NCBI RefSeq assembly: GCF_900104695.1
Contig: NZ_FNSW01000001.1
Location: 2,790,001-2,854,000 of the forward strand
Source: Paenibacillus sp. GP183
Lineage (GTDB): Bacteria > Bacillota > Bacilli > Paenibacillales > NBRC-103111
Length of the DNA stretch: 64,000 nucleotides
Direction of reading: 5' to 3'
The notes beneath the pieces were generated by a model that saw only the letters and a program-made list of their open reading frames with translations, made no database searches and was not told the DNA's origin. Numbering within the stretch: the first letter of the stretch is position 1; every line of letters starts with the position of its first letter. This document shows positions 28,644 to 35,502 of this stretch, one piece after another. A program made the translations under genes and the position numbers.

Positions 28644-28938
28644 GATCTTCTCCGGATTCAATTAAACCTTCCCTTGATAATCGCTCTATAAAGGAAATTA
28701 CTTGCTCCTCGCATTCACTTTGATCTACTTCATATTCAGACATTAAAGTCGTGACAACTTGCGCCACCTGGATTGGACTTTCCATCAACTCCCATATTCT
28801 TCCCCCGATTTTACCTAAGTTGTAGTACTTTCCATTATGTACGCTCAGCATCACTTTTTCTCCACCCATATCGCTTACGATGTTCCCTTTACCTTGAATC
28901 TTATAATCTTGCAGCGAAATCGTTTGATTATTGATCAT
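28627..28938 (-). CDS. lasso leader-binding protein B1 (PqqD/RRE)
   Basis: 103 residues. PqqD-fold RiPP recognition element: VMLSVHNGKYYNLGKIGGRIWELMESP is the characteristic beta-hairpin plus helix, followed by the helical part DQSECEEQVISFIERLSREGLIE. It binds the precursor leader (W/Y-x2-P motif) and hands it to B2 and the synthetase. Overlaps K1 upstream and B2 downstream, so the three are translationally coupled. Confidence 0.85.
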   Translation of the reverse strand: MINNQTISLQDYKIQGKGNIVSDMGGEKVMLSVHNGKYYNLGKIGGRIWELMESPIQVAQVVTTLMSEYEVDQSECEEQVISFIERLSREGLIESGEDHGHSK

Positions 28939-29875
28939 GATCTATTCCCTCCATATTCAATGTTTCCAATATGACTGATACTAATTGAGGAGCCGAAAAG
29001 CTGGAAACCGGTCTGCGTAATTGGAACAGATCAATCTGCCTTACAATACTCGCAGAGATATTAAAGTGCCAGTCCGTTAACCCTAAATGAGGGATAAATA
29101 AATTACGATAGGTATGGCAGAAAAGGGTATGGAATCGTTCAAGTTTTTCGATTCTACGAATTTCTATCTCTTGATTCTCTGTTTTCATTAGCTCAAACAC
29201 GCCTGCAAGGGGTACCGGGTCCGTAAAGTATTTGGAGATAACCGGGATATAATATTTGTTTTCTCTGCCATAAATAGAGCGGTATTGACTCTTCTCCATG
29301 CCAAAGTTATCTAAACTATCCTGCCATAGCTTTTGCTGAGGATAAGATGGAGTAACCATTGGAATATGGTCACTCTCCGAGAGTGATATAGCTATCACAT
29401 CATCACTTAGAAGTTGAAAACCTTGATTTAGGAACGCTGATGCCAGGGTAGACTTGCCTGCACCTGATTCTCCTATAATCGCATATGCCTTTCCATGAAT
29501 AATGACTGCACTGCCATGCAGCGGAAATATTCTTCTCTGCATCAATAAGGCACCCATACATGTTCCGAGAATAAGCAATCGAATCTCGTCCTCATCTGCT
29601 TCTTTCATTGGTGAAACTGTTATCGTATTTCCATCTCGGATCGAAAACGTTGCGATTTTGGGAAGATGAAACATAACTAAATTTTCTTTAACTACAAATT
29701 TATTGGGGTTATCAGATAGCTCAAAAAAAGTTCCGGTTATATCTTCTTTAATTAATATTTCAATATCTATACCTTCCATATCATGACTTATTTTTGTTAA
29801 TTCGGGTAAATTAATTTCACTTAATATTGTTAAACCAAAGGCTTTGTATCCTAATTTTTTCTCAACTTCTATCAT
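28928..29875 (-). CDS. HPr-kinase-like lasso peptide kinase K1
   Basis: 315 residues from ATG 29875 (TGGAG ahead; a GTG nine bases earlier is possible). C-terminal half resembles HPr kinase: FPLHGSAVIIHGKAYAIIGESGAGKSTLASAF contains the Walker A, and GFQLLSDDVIAIS the following acidic motif. In paeninodin-type clusters such kinases (PadeK, ThcoK) phosphorylate the C-terminal Ser of the precursor. The adjacent precursor A1 does end in Ser, which supports the same reaction here. No HPr-binding or phosphorylase context. Confidence 0.85.
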   Translation of the reverse strand: MIEVEKKLGYKAFGLTILSEINLPELTKISHDMEGIDIEILIKEDITGTFFELSDNPNKFVVKENLVMFHLPKIATFSIRDGNTITVSPMKEADEDEIRLLILGTCMGALLMQRRIFPLHGSAVIIHGKAYAIIGESGAGKSTLASAFLNQGFQLLSDDVIAISLSESDHIPMVTPSYPQQKLWQDSLDNFGMEKSQYRSIYGRENKYYIPVISKYFTDPVPLAGVFELMKTENQEIEIRRIEKLERFHTLFCHTYRNLFIPHLGLTDWHFNISASIVRQIDLFQLRRPVSSFSAPQLVSVILETLNMEGIDHDQ

Positions 29876-29907
29876 TATTGTCACTCCAATATATATCTGT
29901 GGTTATG

Positions 29908-29947
29908 TAAAGGCCCTTATACGCTTGTTGATGTATAAGGGCCTTTA
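29908..29947 (-). terminator. 15-bp perfect hairpin between lasso precursor and K1
   Basis: TAAAGGCCCTTATAC (29908-29922) pairs perfectly with 29933-29947 around a 10-base loop. It lacks a clean U-run on the minus strand, so it is more likely a partial terminator or mRNA-stabilising element that keeps precursor transcript in excess over downstream enzyme transcript. Confidence 0.65.
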
Positions 29948-30032
29948 ACAGTATAAACCCTAAAAAACTAGCCATCTACAAGGTTCTATATGTATGTTTT
30001 CCAAGTAGACTCACGACTGAGTAAACTCAATC

Positions 30033-30167
30033 TTAGCTATAAGTCAACAATGATGTAGGAGTTTTCGATGGATAAGAATGATCAAGGTGATCTCCAACTT
30101 GCGGATCAAGCATTGTCATATTGACATCAAGCACCTCTAATAGTGGTTTCTCCCATGTTTTTTTCAT
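30033..30167 (-). CDS. lasso peptide precursor A1 (paeninodin-like)
   Basis: 44 residues, missed by size filters. The ATG follows AAAGGAGGTGAT, a complete anti-16S match, 14 bases after the synthetase stop. Leader residues 1-19 (MKKTWEKPLLEVLDVNMTM) have the W/Y-x2-P motif (W5, P8) and Thr18 at the -2 position. The core is then residues 20-44, beginning LDPQVGDHLD and ending TSLLTYS. The first acidic residue able to close a ring is Asp26, core position 7, giving an unusual 7-residue ring from Leu1; Asp10 would exceed known ring sizes. The terminal Ser fits phosphorylation by K1. Leader pattern is like that of paeninodin; the ring is inference. Confidence 0.8.
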   Translation of the reverse strand: MKKTWEKPLLEVLDVNMTMLDPQVGDHLDHSYPSKTPTSLLTYS

Positions 30168-30181
30168 ATTATCACCTCCTT

Positions 30182-32125
30182 TCAAGCAAATTTTTTCATA
30201 AATCTATACACAATTAGACTACGCATTAAAATTCTATAATCAGGATCAGTGGCATGCTCGGGTCGTGCTCCTTCTCGCTTTGCCTTTACCAGGGCCGTCT
30301 TTAGCACATCTCCATCCATAAATTCTAATACTCTTTGATCTGAGCTAAGCTGCTGAACTTCATCTATAAATGCATCCCAATATGGCGTCATCCGATGAAG
30401 CCAATCAGCACCTTGAACTCCAAAATAATGTTGATTCAACCTAACTTTATCAGGTAAATAATTTTCGGTGGATCTTCGAATAAGAGCCCGACTAAGGCCA
30501 TTTTGAACATATTGTTCTTCCGGTACAGATAAACAAAAACGGATCACACGGATATCATTGGTTGGATCGCGCTGCCATATCGAATAATGTAATGATAATT
30601 TCGTTGTCAGTGTATTGGTAGCATTCCAATGAAAAACATCTTCATAATGCCTGATTCTTTGTTCATATATATTGGTTGTGGAAAACCATCCTGTTTGGCC
30701 TAACCCATTTTCTTTAAGCTTATTAAAAACGCCAGTCCTCTTTGCAAATTTCGGGTTAATTAACGTGGGAAAGGTATAGGGTAATTCTGTTGGAAAAATC
30801 CGTTCAATGAATGGAAATGCAACTCTTGTAACAACTGGCAACCTCCGTAATCTGGCGCCTCCCACCTTTTGGCTGTATTGATGCATTTCCTGGATGAGGC
30901 GAATCCATTTCATTTTCTTTAAAAGCATAGCGTAATGGTCTAAAGCTGATCCCCAAGATATACTCAGGTTTCCTCTCGCACCACTTAACAATACTCCGAT
31001 TCCTTGCTCCTGGGCCTTTTCGAATATTCCTTTTATCCAGAAAGAGTTTTCAAAGAACTTGTAGGACATCTCCAGCATTTCCAGCATGCTATCGATTTCC
31101 GAAAAGGAATTTTTTCCCTCAAAATCCAAATAGTGATCTTTGATTCCTCCTACATACTGCACGGTTGATTGAATAAAAGGTGTTTCATCAGGCATTACAT
31201 GTTTAGCTGTGTAATCTTTAAAATCATTTGAAGGGATATAACTGTAAGTATGTAACTGTTTGTTTTCCTTGTTTAGGGCTTTTGCAGCAAAGCTAACAAC
31301 TGAGCCGGAATCTAACCCCCCGCTCAAGTGAGCCCCTATCCCACGAAAAGTGCGCAAACGTGATTTTACAGCTTTTTGAAAGACCTCTTGAAAAGCTTCT
31401 ACGTATTCCTCATTAGACTTTAGTTTTAACCGATCTCCAGAAGTTAGCTTACAATACCTCGTCAGCGTAATATCATCTCCAATTACCGAAATGCTATGAG
31501 CTGGAGGTACTTGTTTGATATGTGTATAAGGTGTTATTGTAGCATCTACGGTATCAACCACAGAAGATATAGCCAAATATTCAGCAAGCCATTGTTCATT
31601 AAGCTCTTTTTGCATATAAGGTAATGATAATAGAGGTTCTATGACTGTACAAAATGAAAAGTTCCGTTGACTGCGATTGAAATATAGAGTTCGGCCTCCT
31701 GAAAAGTCCCTGGCTCCAAAAAGTTGTTGCTTCCTCTCGTTCCAAATCATGAAGGCAAAATCACCTACCAAATACTTTGGAACATCTTCCTCCCACTTGT
31801 GGTAGGCCAGTAAAATTAACTCACTATCTGGCATCCCTGCTCTTCGGTCTCGCTCTATTTGTAATCTCTGAAATAATTCGTCACGATTATCAATGATCGC
31901 GTCAGCTGTAATTGCCAACCTTCTTACATGATCATAATAAGGAAGCTGTTCCCCAATCGACTCGGGTGTGATCCATTGTGCATGGCAGCCTAAGAAGATT
32001 TTCTCCTGGTGCCATGTTTGAACATCATTGGCGGGATATTTCTGCAAGGCCGTCATCATTATTTCGCCATGCTCTATATTTACATGATCTTGATTTAAAT
32101 TCATTATTCCTGCTATGGCGCTCAT
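30182..32125 (-). CDS. lasso peptide macrolactam synthetase C (asparagine-synthetase-like)
   Basis: 647 residues. N-terminal class II amidotransferase-like domain, but the catalytic Cys2 of true asparagine synthetases is Ser here (MSAIAGIMNL), so it cannot use glutamine. C-terminal synthetase domain with the PP-loop SGGLDSGS (~residue 268) and LLSGARGNLSISWG. In lasso clusters this enzyme adenylates the Asp/Glu side chain and closes the ring on the core N-terminus. Preceded by AAAGGAGGAC and by two SinR-box-like operators. First gene of the C-A1-K1-B1-B2-N-D1 unit. Confidence 0.9.
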   Translation of the reverse strand: MSAIAGIMNLNQDHVNIEHGEIMMTALQKYPANDVQTWHQEKIFLGCHAQWITPESIGEQLPYYDHVRRLAITADAIIDNRDELFQRLQIERDRRAGMPDSELILLAYHKWEEDVPKYLVGDFAFMIWNERKQQLFGARDFSGGRTLYFNRSQRNFSFCTVIEPLLSLPYMQKELNEQWLAEYLAISSVVDTVDATITPYTHIKQVPPAHSISVIGDDITLTRYCKLTSGDRLKLKSNEEYVEAFQEVFQKAVKSRLRTFRGIGAHLSGGLDSGSVVSFAAKALNKENKQLHTYSYIPSNDFKDYTAKHVMPDETPFIQSTVQYVGGIKDHYLDFEGKNSFSEIDSMLEMLEMSYKFFENSFWIKGIFEKAQEQGIGVLLSGARGNLSISWGSALDHYAMLLKKMKWIRLIQEMHQYSQKVGGARLRRLPVVTRVAFPFIERIFPTELPYTFPTLINPKFAKRTGVFNKLKENGLGQTGWFSTTNIYEQRIRHYEDVFHWNATNTLTTKLSLHYSIWQRDPTNDIRVIRFCLSVPEEQYVQNGLSRALIRRSTENYLPDKVRLNQHYFGVQGADWLHRMTPYWDAFIDEVQQLSSDQRVLEFMDGDVLKTALVKAKREGARPEHATDPDYRILMRSLIVYRFMKKFA

Positions 32126-32145
32126 TGTGTCCTCCTTTGCTCATA

Positions 32146-32161
32146 TGTTCTTTTTAAAGAA
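32146..32161. promoter_or_regulatory. SinR-box-like operator, lasso synthetase leader
   Basis: GTTCTTTTTAAAGAAT, two mismatches to the perfect palindrome, 21 bases upstream of the synthetase start and next to its ribosome site. Centre lies 34 bp from the perfect copy at 32180. Confidence 0.55.
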
Positions 32162-32179
32162 TTAGATTAAGGATGTTAC

Positions 32180-32195
32180 GTTCTTTATAAAGAAC
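32180..32195. promoter_or_regulatory. perfect SinR-box-like operator upstream of lasso synthetase
   Basis: GTTCTTTATAAAGAAC, fully symmetric. On the minus strand a TTGACA (32225-32230) stands upstream with only weak -10 candidates (TACTCT at 17-base spacing, GATACT at 15), placing the operator near the transcription start. Confidence 0.7.
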
Positions 32196-32272
32196 ATTCT
32201 AAGAGTATCATGATCTATATATACTGTCAATCGTTTTCCCAATTTTTTAATCTAGCCCTGTCAATTCGTGGA

Positions 32273-34096
32273 TCATATAACACTTGTATCAAAGAGACGA
32301 TCAACGAGCTCTCCCTTTTTCTGAAATCCCTCCCGATTTAAGCTGCGATACAGTCCATTCTCCAGAATTAAATCATCATGGCGTCCTGTTTGGACAATTT
32401 TCCCTTTGTCCATGACAATGATGGAATCAGCCTGCTGAACGGTCGATAATCGATGGGCAATGATAAGAGTTGTGCGCCCAGCCATCAATCTGTGCAGGGC
32501 TTCCTTTACTAGATGCTCTGTCTCATTGTCCAAAGCGGAGGTAGCCTCATCCAGCAGGAGGATCGGTGCATTTTTTAATACTGCGCGGGCAATAGCGATA
32601 CGTTGTTTTTGTCCGCCGGATAATCTTACCCCTCGTTCTCCAATTTCAGTGTCATAACCATGCGGAAGAGATTCAATGAACTGATGAATGTTGGCAGCCC
32701 TTGCAGCTTGAATCATTTCCATTTCCGTAATGCCCTCTCGAGCTAATATGAGGTTTTCCCTGATCTTACTGCCAAAAAGAAAAGTTTCCTGAGGGACATG
32801 AGCAAAATAACTCCTTAGTTCGGAAGGCGAGAAATGTTCAATGGATTTATCATCTATGAGAATTGTGCCCGACTGAGGTTTGTAAAGACCCAGGAGCAGA
32901 TTAAACAAACTCGTTTTCCCCGCCCCGCTGAGGCCAACTATGGCAACAGTCTTACCGGCAGGGAACTGTACATTTAAATGATCAAAAACGTTATTGCTCC
33001 CATTGTAACTAAACGTGATGTCCCGGAATTGAATAGACTTAACCATAGTTCTGAAGGGGATAGCTTCAGGTAAATCCGTAGATTCTATGGGCTGCTCCAT
33101 TATTTTTATCAAACGTTCCGTAGCCGCAGCCGACCTTTGAAAACCCGCCCATTGTCCGGCAAGCTCTGTTAGCGGATAGACCAAATGATTAACCAGGTTA
33201 ATAAAAGTTAGTAATGCGCCCACAGATAGAATACTTATGGAGACATAGTAAGAGCCCAAGCAAAGGCTTACCAGAAAAGTTATTAAAGAAACAGCCTTAC
33301 CTCCTGCACGAAACCATCCTCGGAGTTTGGCATTACTTAATTCTAAAAAGTAAAGCTCTTGATTTTTATCGGTGTATTTGGAGAATATCGATTTTTCCAG
33401 GAGGAATGAACGAATAACATACAAACCATGAAATGTTTCATTGAGCAAAGTACTGATATTTCCTATCAGGCTATGAATCAATCTGCCGTTGTTACGGAGT
33501 AATAATCCGAAGATTACACCAAATAGCATAGCAATCGGGGCGACTAGTACGCATATAAGTGCTAATTTCCAACTAATCTTCATCAAATATATTAAAACGG
33601 CCAAATAGATTAAGGGGAGTCTTAGAAGGTTAATCAGGCTTCTGCCGATAACACCGTCAATACTATGAATGTCATTGGAAAAGTGTGCCATGAGCTCACC
33701 GGAATGGTGGTTGGAAATATTCTTTCCCGGTAAAAGCAATATATGCTTAAATAATTGGGCGGAAAAATCCCTCTTCACAGCAGTTGTTGCGATGGTTTGT
33801 AAAACTGTATTCAAATAAGTCGAAGAAATATTAAGGATAACAAAGACAGCACCTATTGGAATTAACCATTTCATGCGAGTGAAGTTACTTTGAATAGCAG
33901 CGTCTGTCAAGTTTCCAAAAAACCATGAAAATGCCAATGTTTGAGCGATATCTACGAATAACAGGAAAAAGAGGCTTGCATACACCTTCCAGTGCTGCAG
34001 CATGTATGGAGTGATTAAACTGTAGGTTCTCTGAATGTCTTTGAAAGTCAAGTATTCTCTAACAGCAAATAGGTACCTTCGAATTAATCCAGTCAT
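32273..34096 (-). CDS. RiPP ABC exporter D2
   Basis: 607 residues; start overlaps the PqqD stop by ATGA. N-terminal six-helix membrane domain (FFLLFVDIAQTLAFSWFFGNL and following) plus ATPase with Walker A VGLSGAGKTS, signature LSGGQKQR and LLLDEATSALD. Last gene of the unit A2-K2-B1'-D2 and separated from the synthetase unit by a regulated intergenic region. Probably exports the product of the A2 precursor; heterodimerisation with D1 is possible, but both have complete catalytic motifs. Confidence 0.8.
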   Translation of the reverse strand: MTGLIRRYLFAVREYLTFKDIQRTYSLITPYMLQHWKVYASLFFLLFVDIAQTLAFSWFFGNLTDAAIQSNFTRMKWLIPIGAVFVILNISSTYLNTVLQTIATTAVKRDFSAQLFKHILLLPGKNISNHHSGELMAHFSNDIHSIDGVIGRSLINLLRLPLIYLAVLIYLMKISWKLALICVLVAPIAMLFGVIFGLLLRNNGRLIHSLIGNISTLLNETFHGLYVIRSFLLEKSIFSKYTDKNQELYFLELSNAKLRGWFRAGGKAVSLITFLVSLCLGSYYVSISILSVGALLTFINLVNHLVYPLTELAGQWAGFQRSAAATERLIKIMEQPIESTDLPEAIPFRTMVKSIQFRDITFSYNGSNNVFDHLNVQFPAGKTVAIVGLSGAGKTSLFNLLLGLYKPQSGTILIDDKSIEHFSPSELRSYFAHVPQETFLFGSKIRENLILAREGITEMEMIQAARAANIHQFIESLPHGYDTEIGERGVRLSGGQKQRIAIARAVLKNAPILLLDEATSALDNETEHLVKEALHRLMAGRTTLIIAHRLSTVQQADSIIVMDKGKIVQTGRHDDLILENGLYRSLNREGFQKKGELVDRLFDTSVI

Positions 34097-34359
34097 ACGG
34101 CATGTTCAACCAGTCCCTGTTCTATCAATTCGCTCAGAAAGGCTTCGATATCCTGCTCAACCGATTCCTCGACGAATTCATATTCCATACGAATAGCTTG
34201 AACAATGGAATCAATAGATTGGACTTCACCAAGCAATGACCAACAAAATCCACCTACTTCATTCAGTTTGATTACGGTAAAAGCATCCGTATTTAAGATA
34301 ATGCATTCCAAATCCAGCTGCACAGCTTCATAATCATTCTTTCGAATGTACGCCGTCAT
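34093..34359 (-). CDS. second PqqD-like RiPP recognition protein (B1')
   Basis: 88 residues from ATG 34359, which overlaps the K2 stop as ATGA and has GGGAG upstream; the longer frame from 34377 lies inside K2. PqqD fold: LECIILNTDAFTVIKLNEVGGFCWSLLG then IVQAIRMEYEF...DIEAFLSELIEQGLVE. Clearly diverged from B1 at 28627, so it probably recognises the different leader of A2. Confidence 0.75.
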   Translation of the reverse strand: MTAYIRKNDYEAVQLDLECIILNTDAFTVIKLNEVGGFCWSLLGEVQSIDSIVQAIRMEYEFVEESVEQDIEAFLSELIEQGLVEHAV

Positions 34360-35144
34360 GATGAGATCAGCTCCCAAAACGTATTATTTTTTTGAAAATG
34401 AAGCTCGTAAATAGGAACGGTGTTTACTAGGTTCTGTAGTAACCCTAGTGTTTTCTTTGTTTCTTCAGAGCCGTGAGACCAATAAAAAACTTTATCTATT
34501 AAATGAAGAAATCCATTTGACTTGCTGAGCGAGACTCTCTTATTGTGAATGGCTTGATGTAAAATATAAATACTTCCTAACGGTCCGCTTGACTCAGCAC
34601 CTACTGATCCTTCAAGTTCACTTCGAAAAGGAGAATTAAAGACAGTTATCTGATCAGGGGTGATTTTTACAACTGTAGCTTCATCTGAAAGAAGCTCCCG
34701 AGGGGACGATAACTTGGCGGCGGTAGATTTTCCAGCTCCTGAATGGCCTGCAAACATATACGCTCTCCCTTTATCGATCACGCAAGAGGAATGCACTAAA
34801 AGACCCCACTGATGGTAGACCAGGTAGGAGCTGTATACATTCATCATTGCATGCTTTAGAGCCAATTCATCGTGTACGGAAACTTTGGCTCGTCGATAAT
34901 CCAAATCAGCCTCAATCAAATAATCAGCCCTTTGAAAGGAAATGGTATCCGCTTCTTTTGTTATCTCAACGTTATAATCAACAAAGGGAATCCCATACCC
35001 CTCTGTAAGATGAATGAGGAGATCAGGTCCAGCTTTTGCCCAGTCTGCAGCCGAGAAGTTTGCTCGAATCCAATTAACAAATGTATTTGAATAACAAACA
35101 AATCCAATCACATGTTCGCCAATTTTAGTATAAATAGGTTCCAT
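34356..35144 (-). CDS. second HPr-kinase-like protein K2
   Basis: 262 residues from ATG 35144 (AAGGGA ahead); the upstream in-frame extension lacks a ribosome site. Walker A in YMFAGHSGAGKSTAAKL, then LLSDEATVVK, the equivalent of LLSDDVIAIS in K1. Shorter and only distantly similar to K1. It directly follows precursor A2, so A2 is its likely substrate. A2 ends in Pro and has no terminal Ser or Thr, so the modified residue would have to be internal or the reaction different. Confidence 0.7.
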   Translation of the reverse strand: MEPIYTKIGEHVIGFVCYSNTFVNWIRANFSAADWAKAGPDLLIHLTEGYGIPFVDYNVEITKEADTISFQRADYLIEADLDYRRAKVSVHDELALKHAMMNVYSSYLVYHQWGLLVHSSCVIDKGRAYMFAGHSGAGKSTAAKLSSPRELLSDEATVVKITPDQITVFNSPFRSELEGSVGAESSGPLGSIYILHQAIHNKRVSLSKSNGFLHLIDKVFYWSHGSEETKKTLGLLQNLVNTVPIYELHFQKNNTFWELISS

Positions 35145-35223
35145 TATGCATCCCTTCAAGGCATTTTTGAAGTTTGAGGCCAATGGCAATGTACCATTGA
35201 CCCATCTGAGAAAAATTGCTTAA

Positions 35224-35391
35224 TCATGGAACTTTATGTTTCCCGCCAATTCCGTCAATTTCTGTATCCGAGTGATCATCTTCGCCATTGCCTTTGTTAC
35301 AGCTTTGGGTCGTTTCAAATCGAATCGGCTGATGACTTACTACCATGGGGCGAGAGTACATTTTTGGTTCGTGATCCACTACTTTTTCCAT
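35224..35391 (-). CDS. second RiPP precursor A2 (lasso-like leader, unusual core)
   Basis: 55 residues, not annotated by length. AAAAGGAGG stands upstream of ATG 35391. N-terminal part carries Y-x2-P (Y12, P15): YSRPMVVSHQPIRFETTQS. If Thr27 is the -2 residue, the core starts at Gln29 and Glu37 is ring position 9, and Y12-to-T27 spacing (15) fits the YxxP...T leader rule of many lasso precursors; if Thr28 is -2, the core starts at Ser30 with Glu37 at 8 and Asp38 at 9. The core (QSCNKGNGEDDHSD, then a Gly/Lys tail ending KVP) is hydrophilic with one Cys and five Asp. Unrelated to A1. Chemistry is inference. Confidence 0.65.
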   Translation of the reverse strand: MEKVVDHEPKMYSRPMVVSHQPIRFETTQSCNKGNGEDDHSDTEIDGIGGKHKVP

Positions 35392-35441
35392 TTTCTTTTT
35401 TCCTCCTTTTCATTCAAACCGCTCTTCCATATGTTGTCAGT

Positions 35442-35474
35442 GTTCATTATAACGAACAATGCATTTGTTGTAAA
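35442..35474 (-). promoter_or_regulatory. promoter of the A2-K2-B1'-D2 unit with SinR-box-like operator over the -10
   Basis: Minus strand: TTTACA (35469-35474), 17-base spacer, TATAAT (35446-35451). The palindrome GTTCATTATAACGAAC (35442-35457, plus strand) covers the -10. The related partial motif at 1-11 has the same TTATAACGAAC half. Confidence 0.7.
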
Positions 35475-35502
35475 TAACGATTATGAACTTTCGTGATAGC
35501 AT

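Noticed and set aside
30182-32125. Housekeeping asparagine synthetase
   Set aside because: Catalytic Cys2 is replaced by Ser and the gene lies in a lasso peptide operon next to the precursor.
35226-35496. Rightward open frames of 83-86 codons opposite the A2 precursor
   Set aside because: No ribosome site and no domain; the minus-strand A2 has AGGAGG, operon position and leader motifs.
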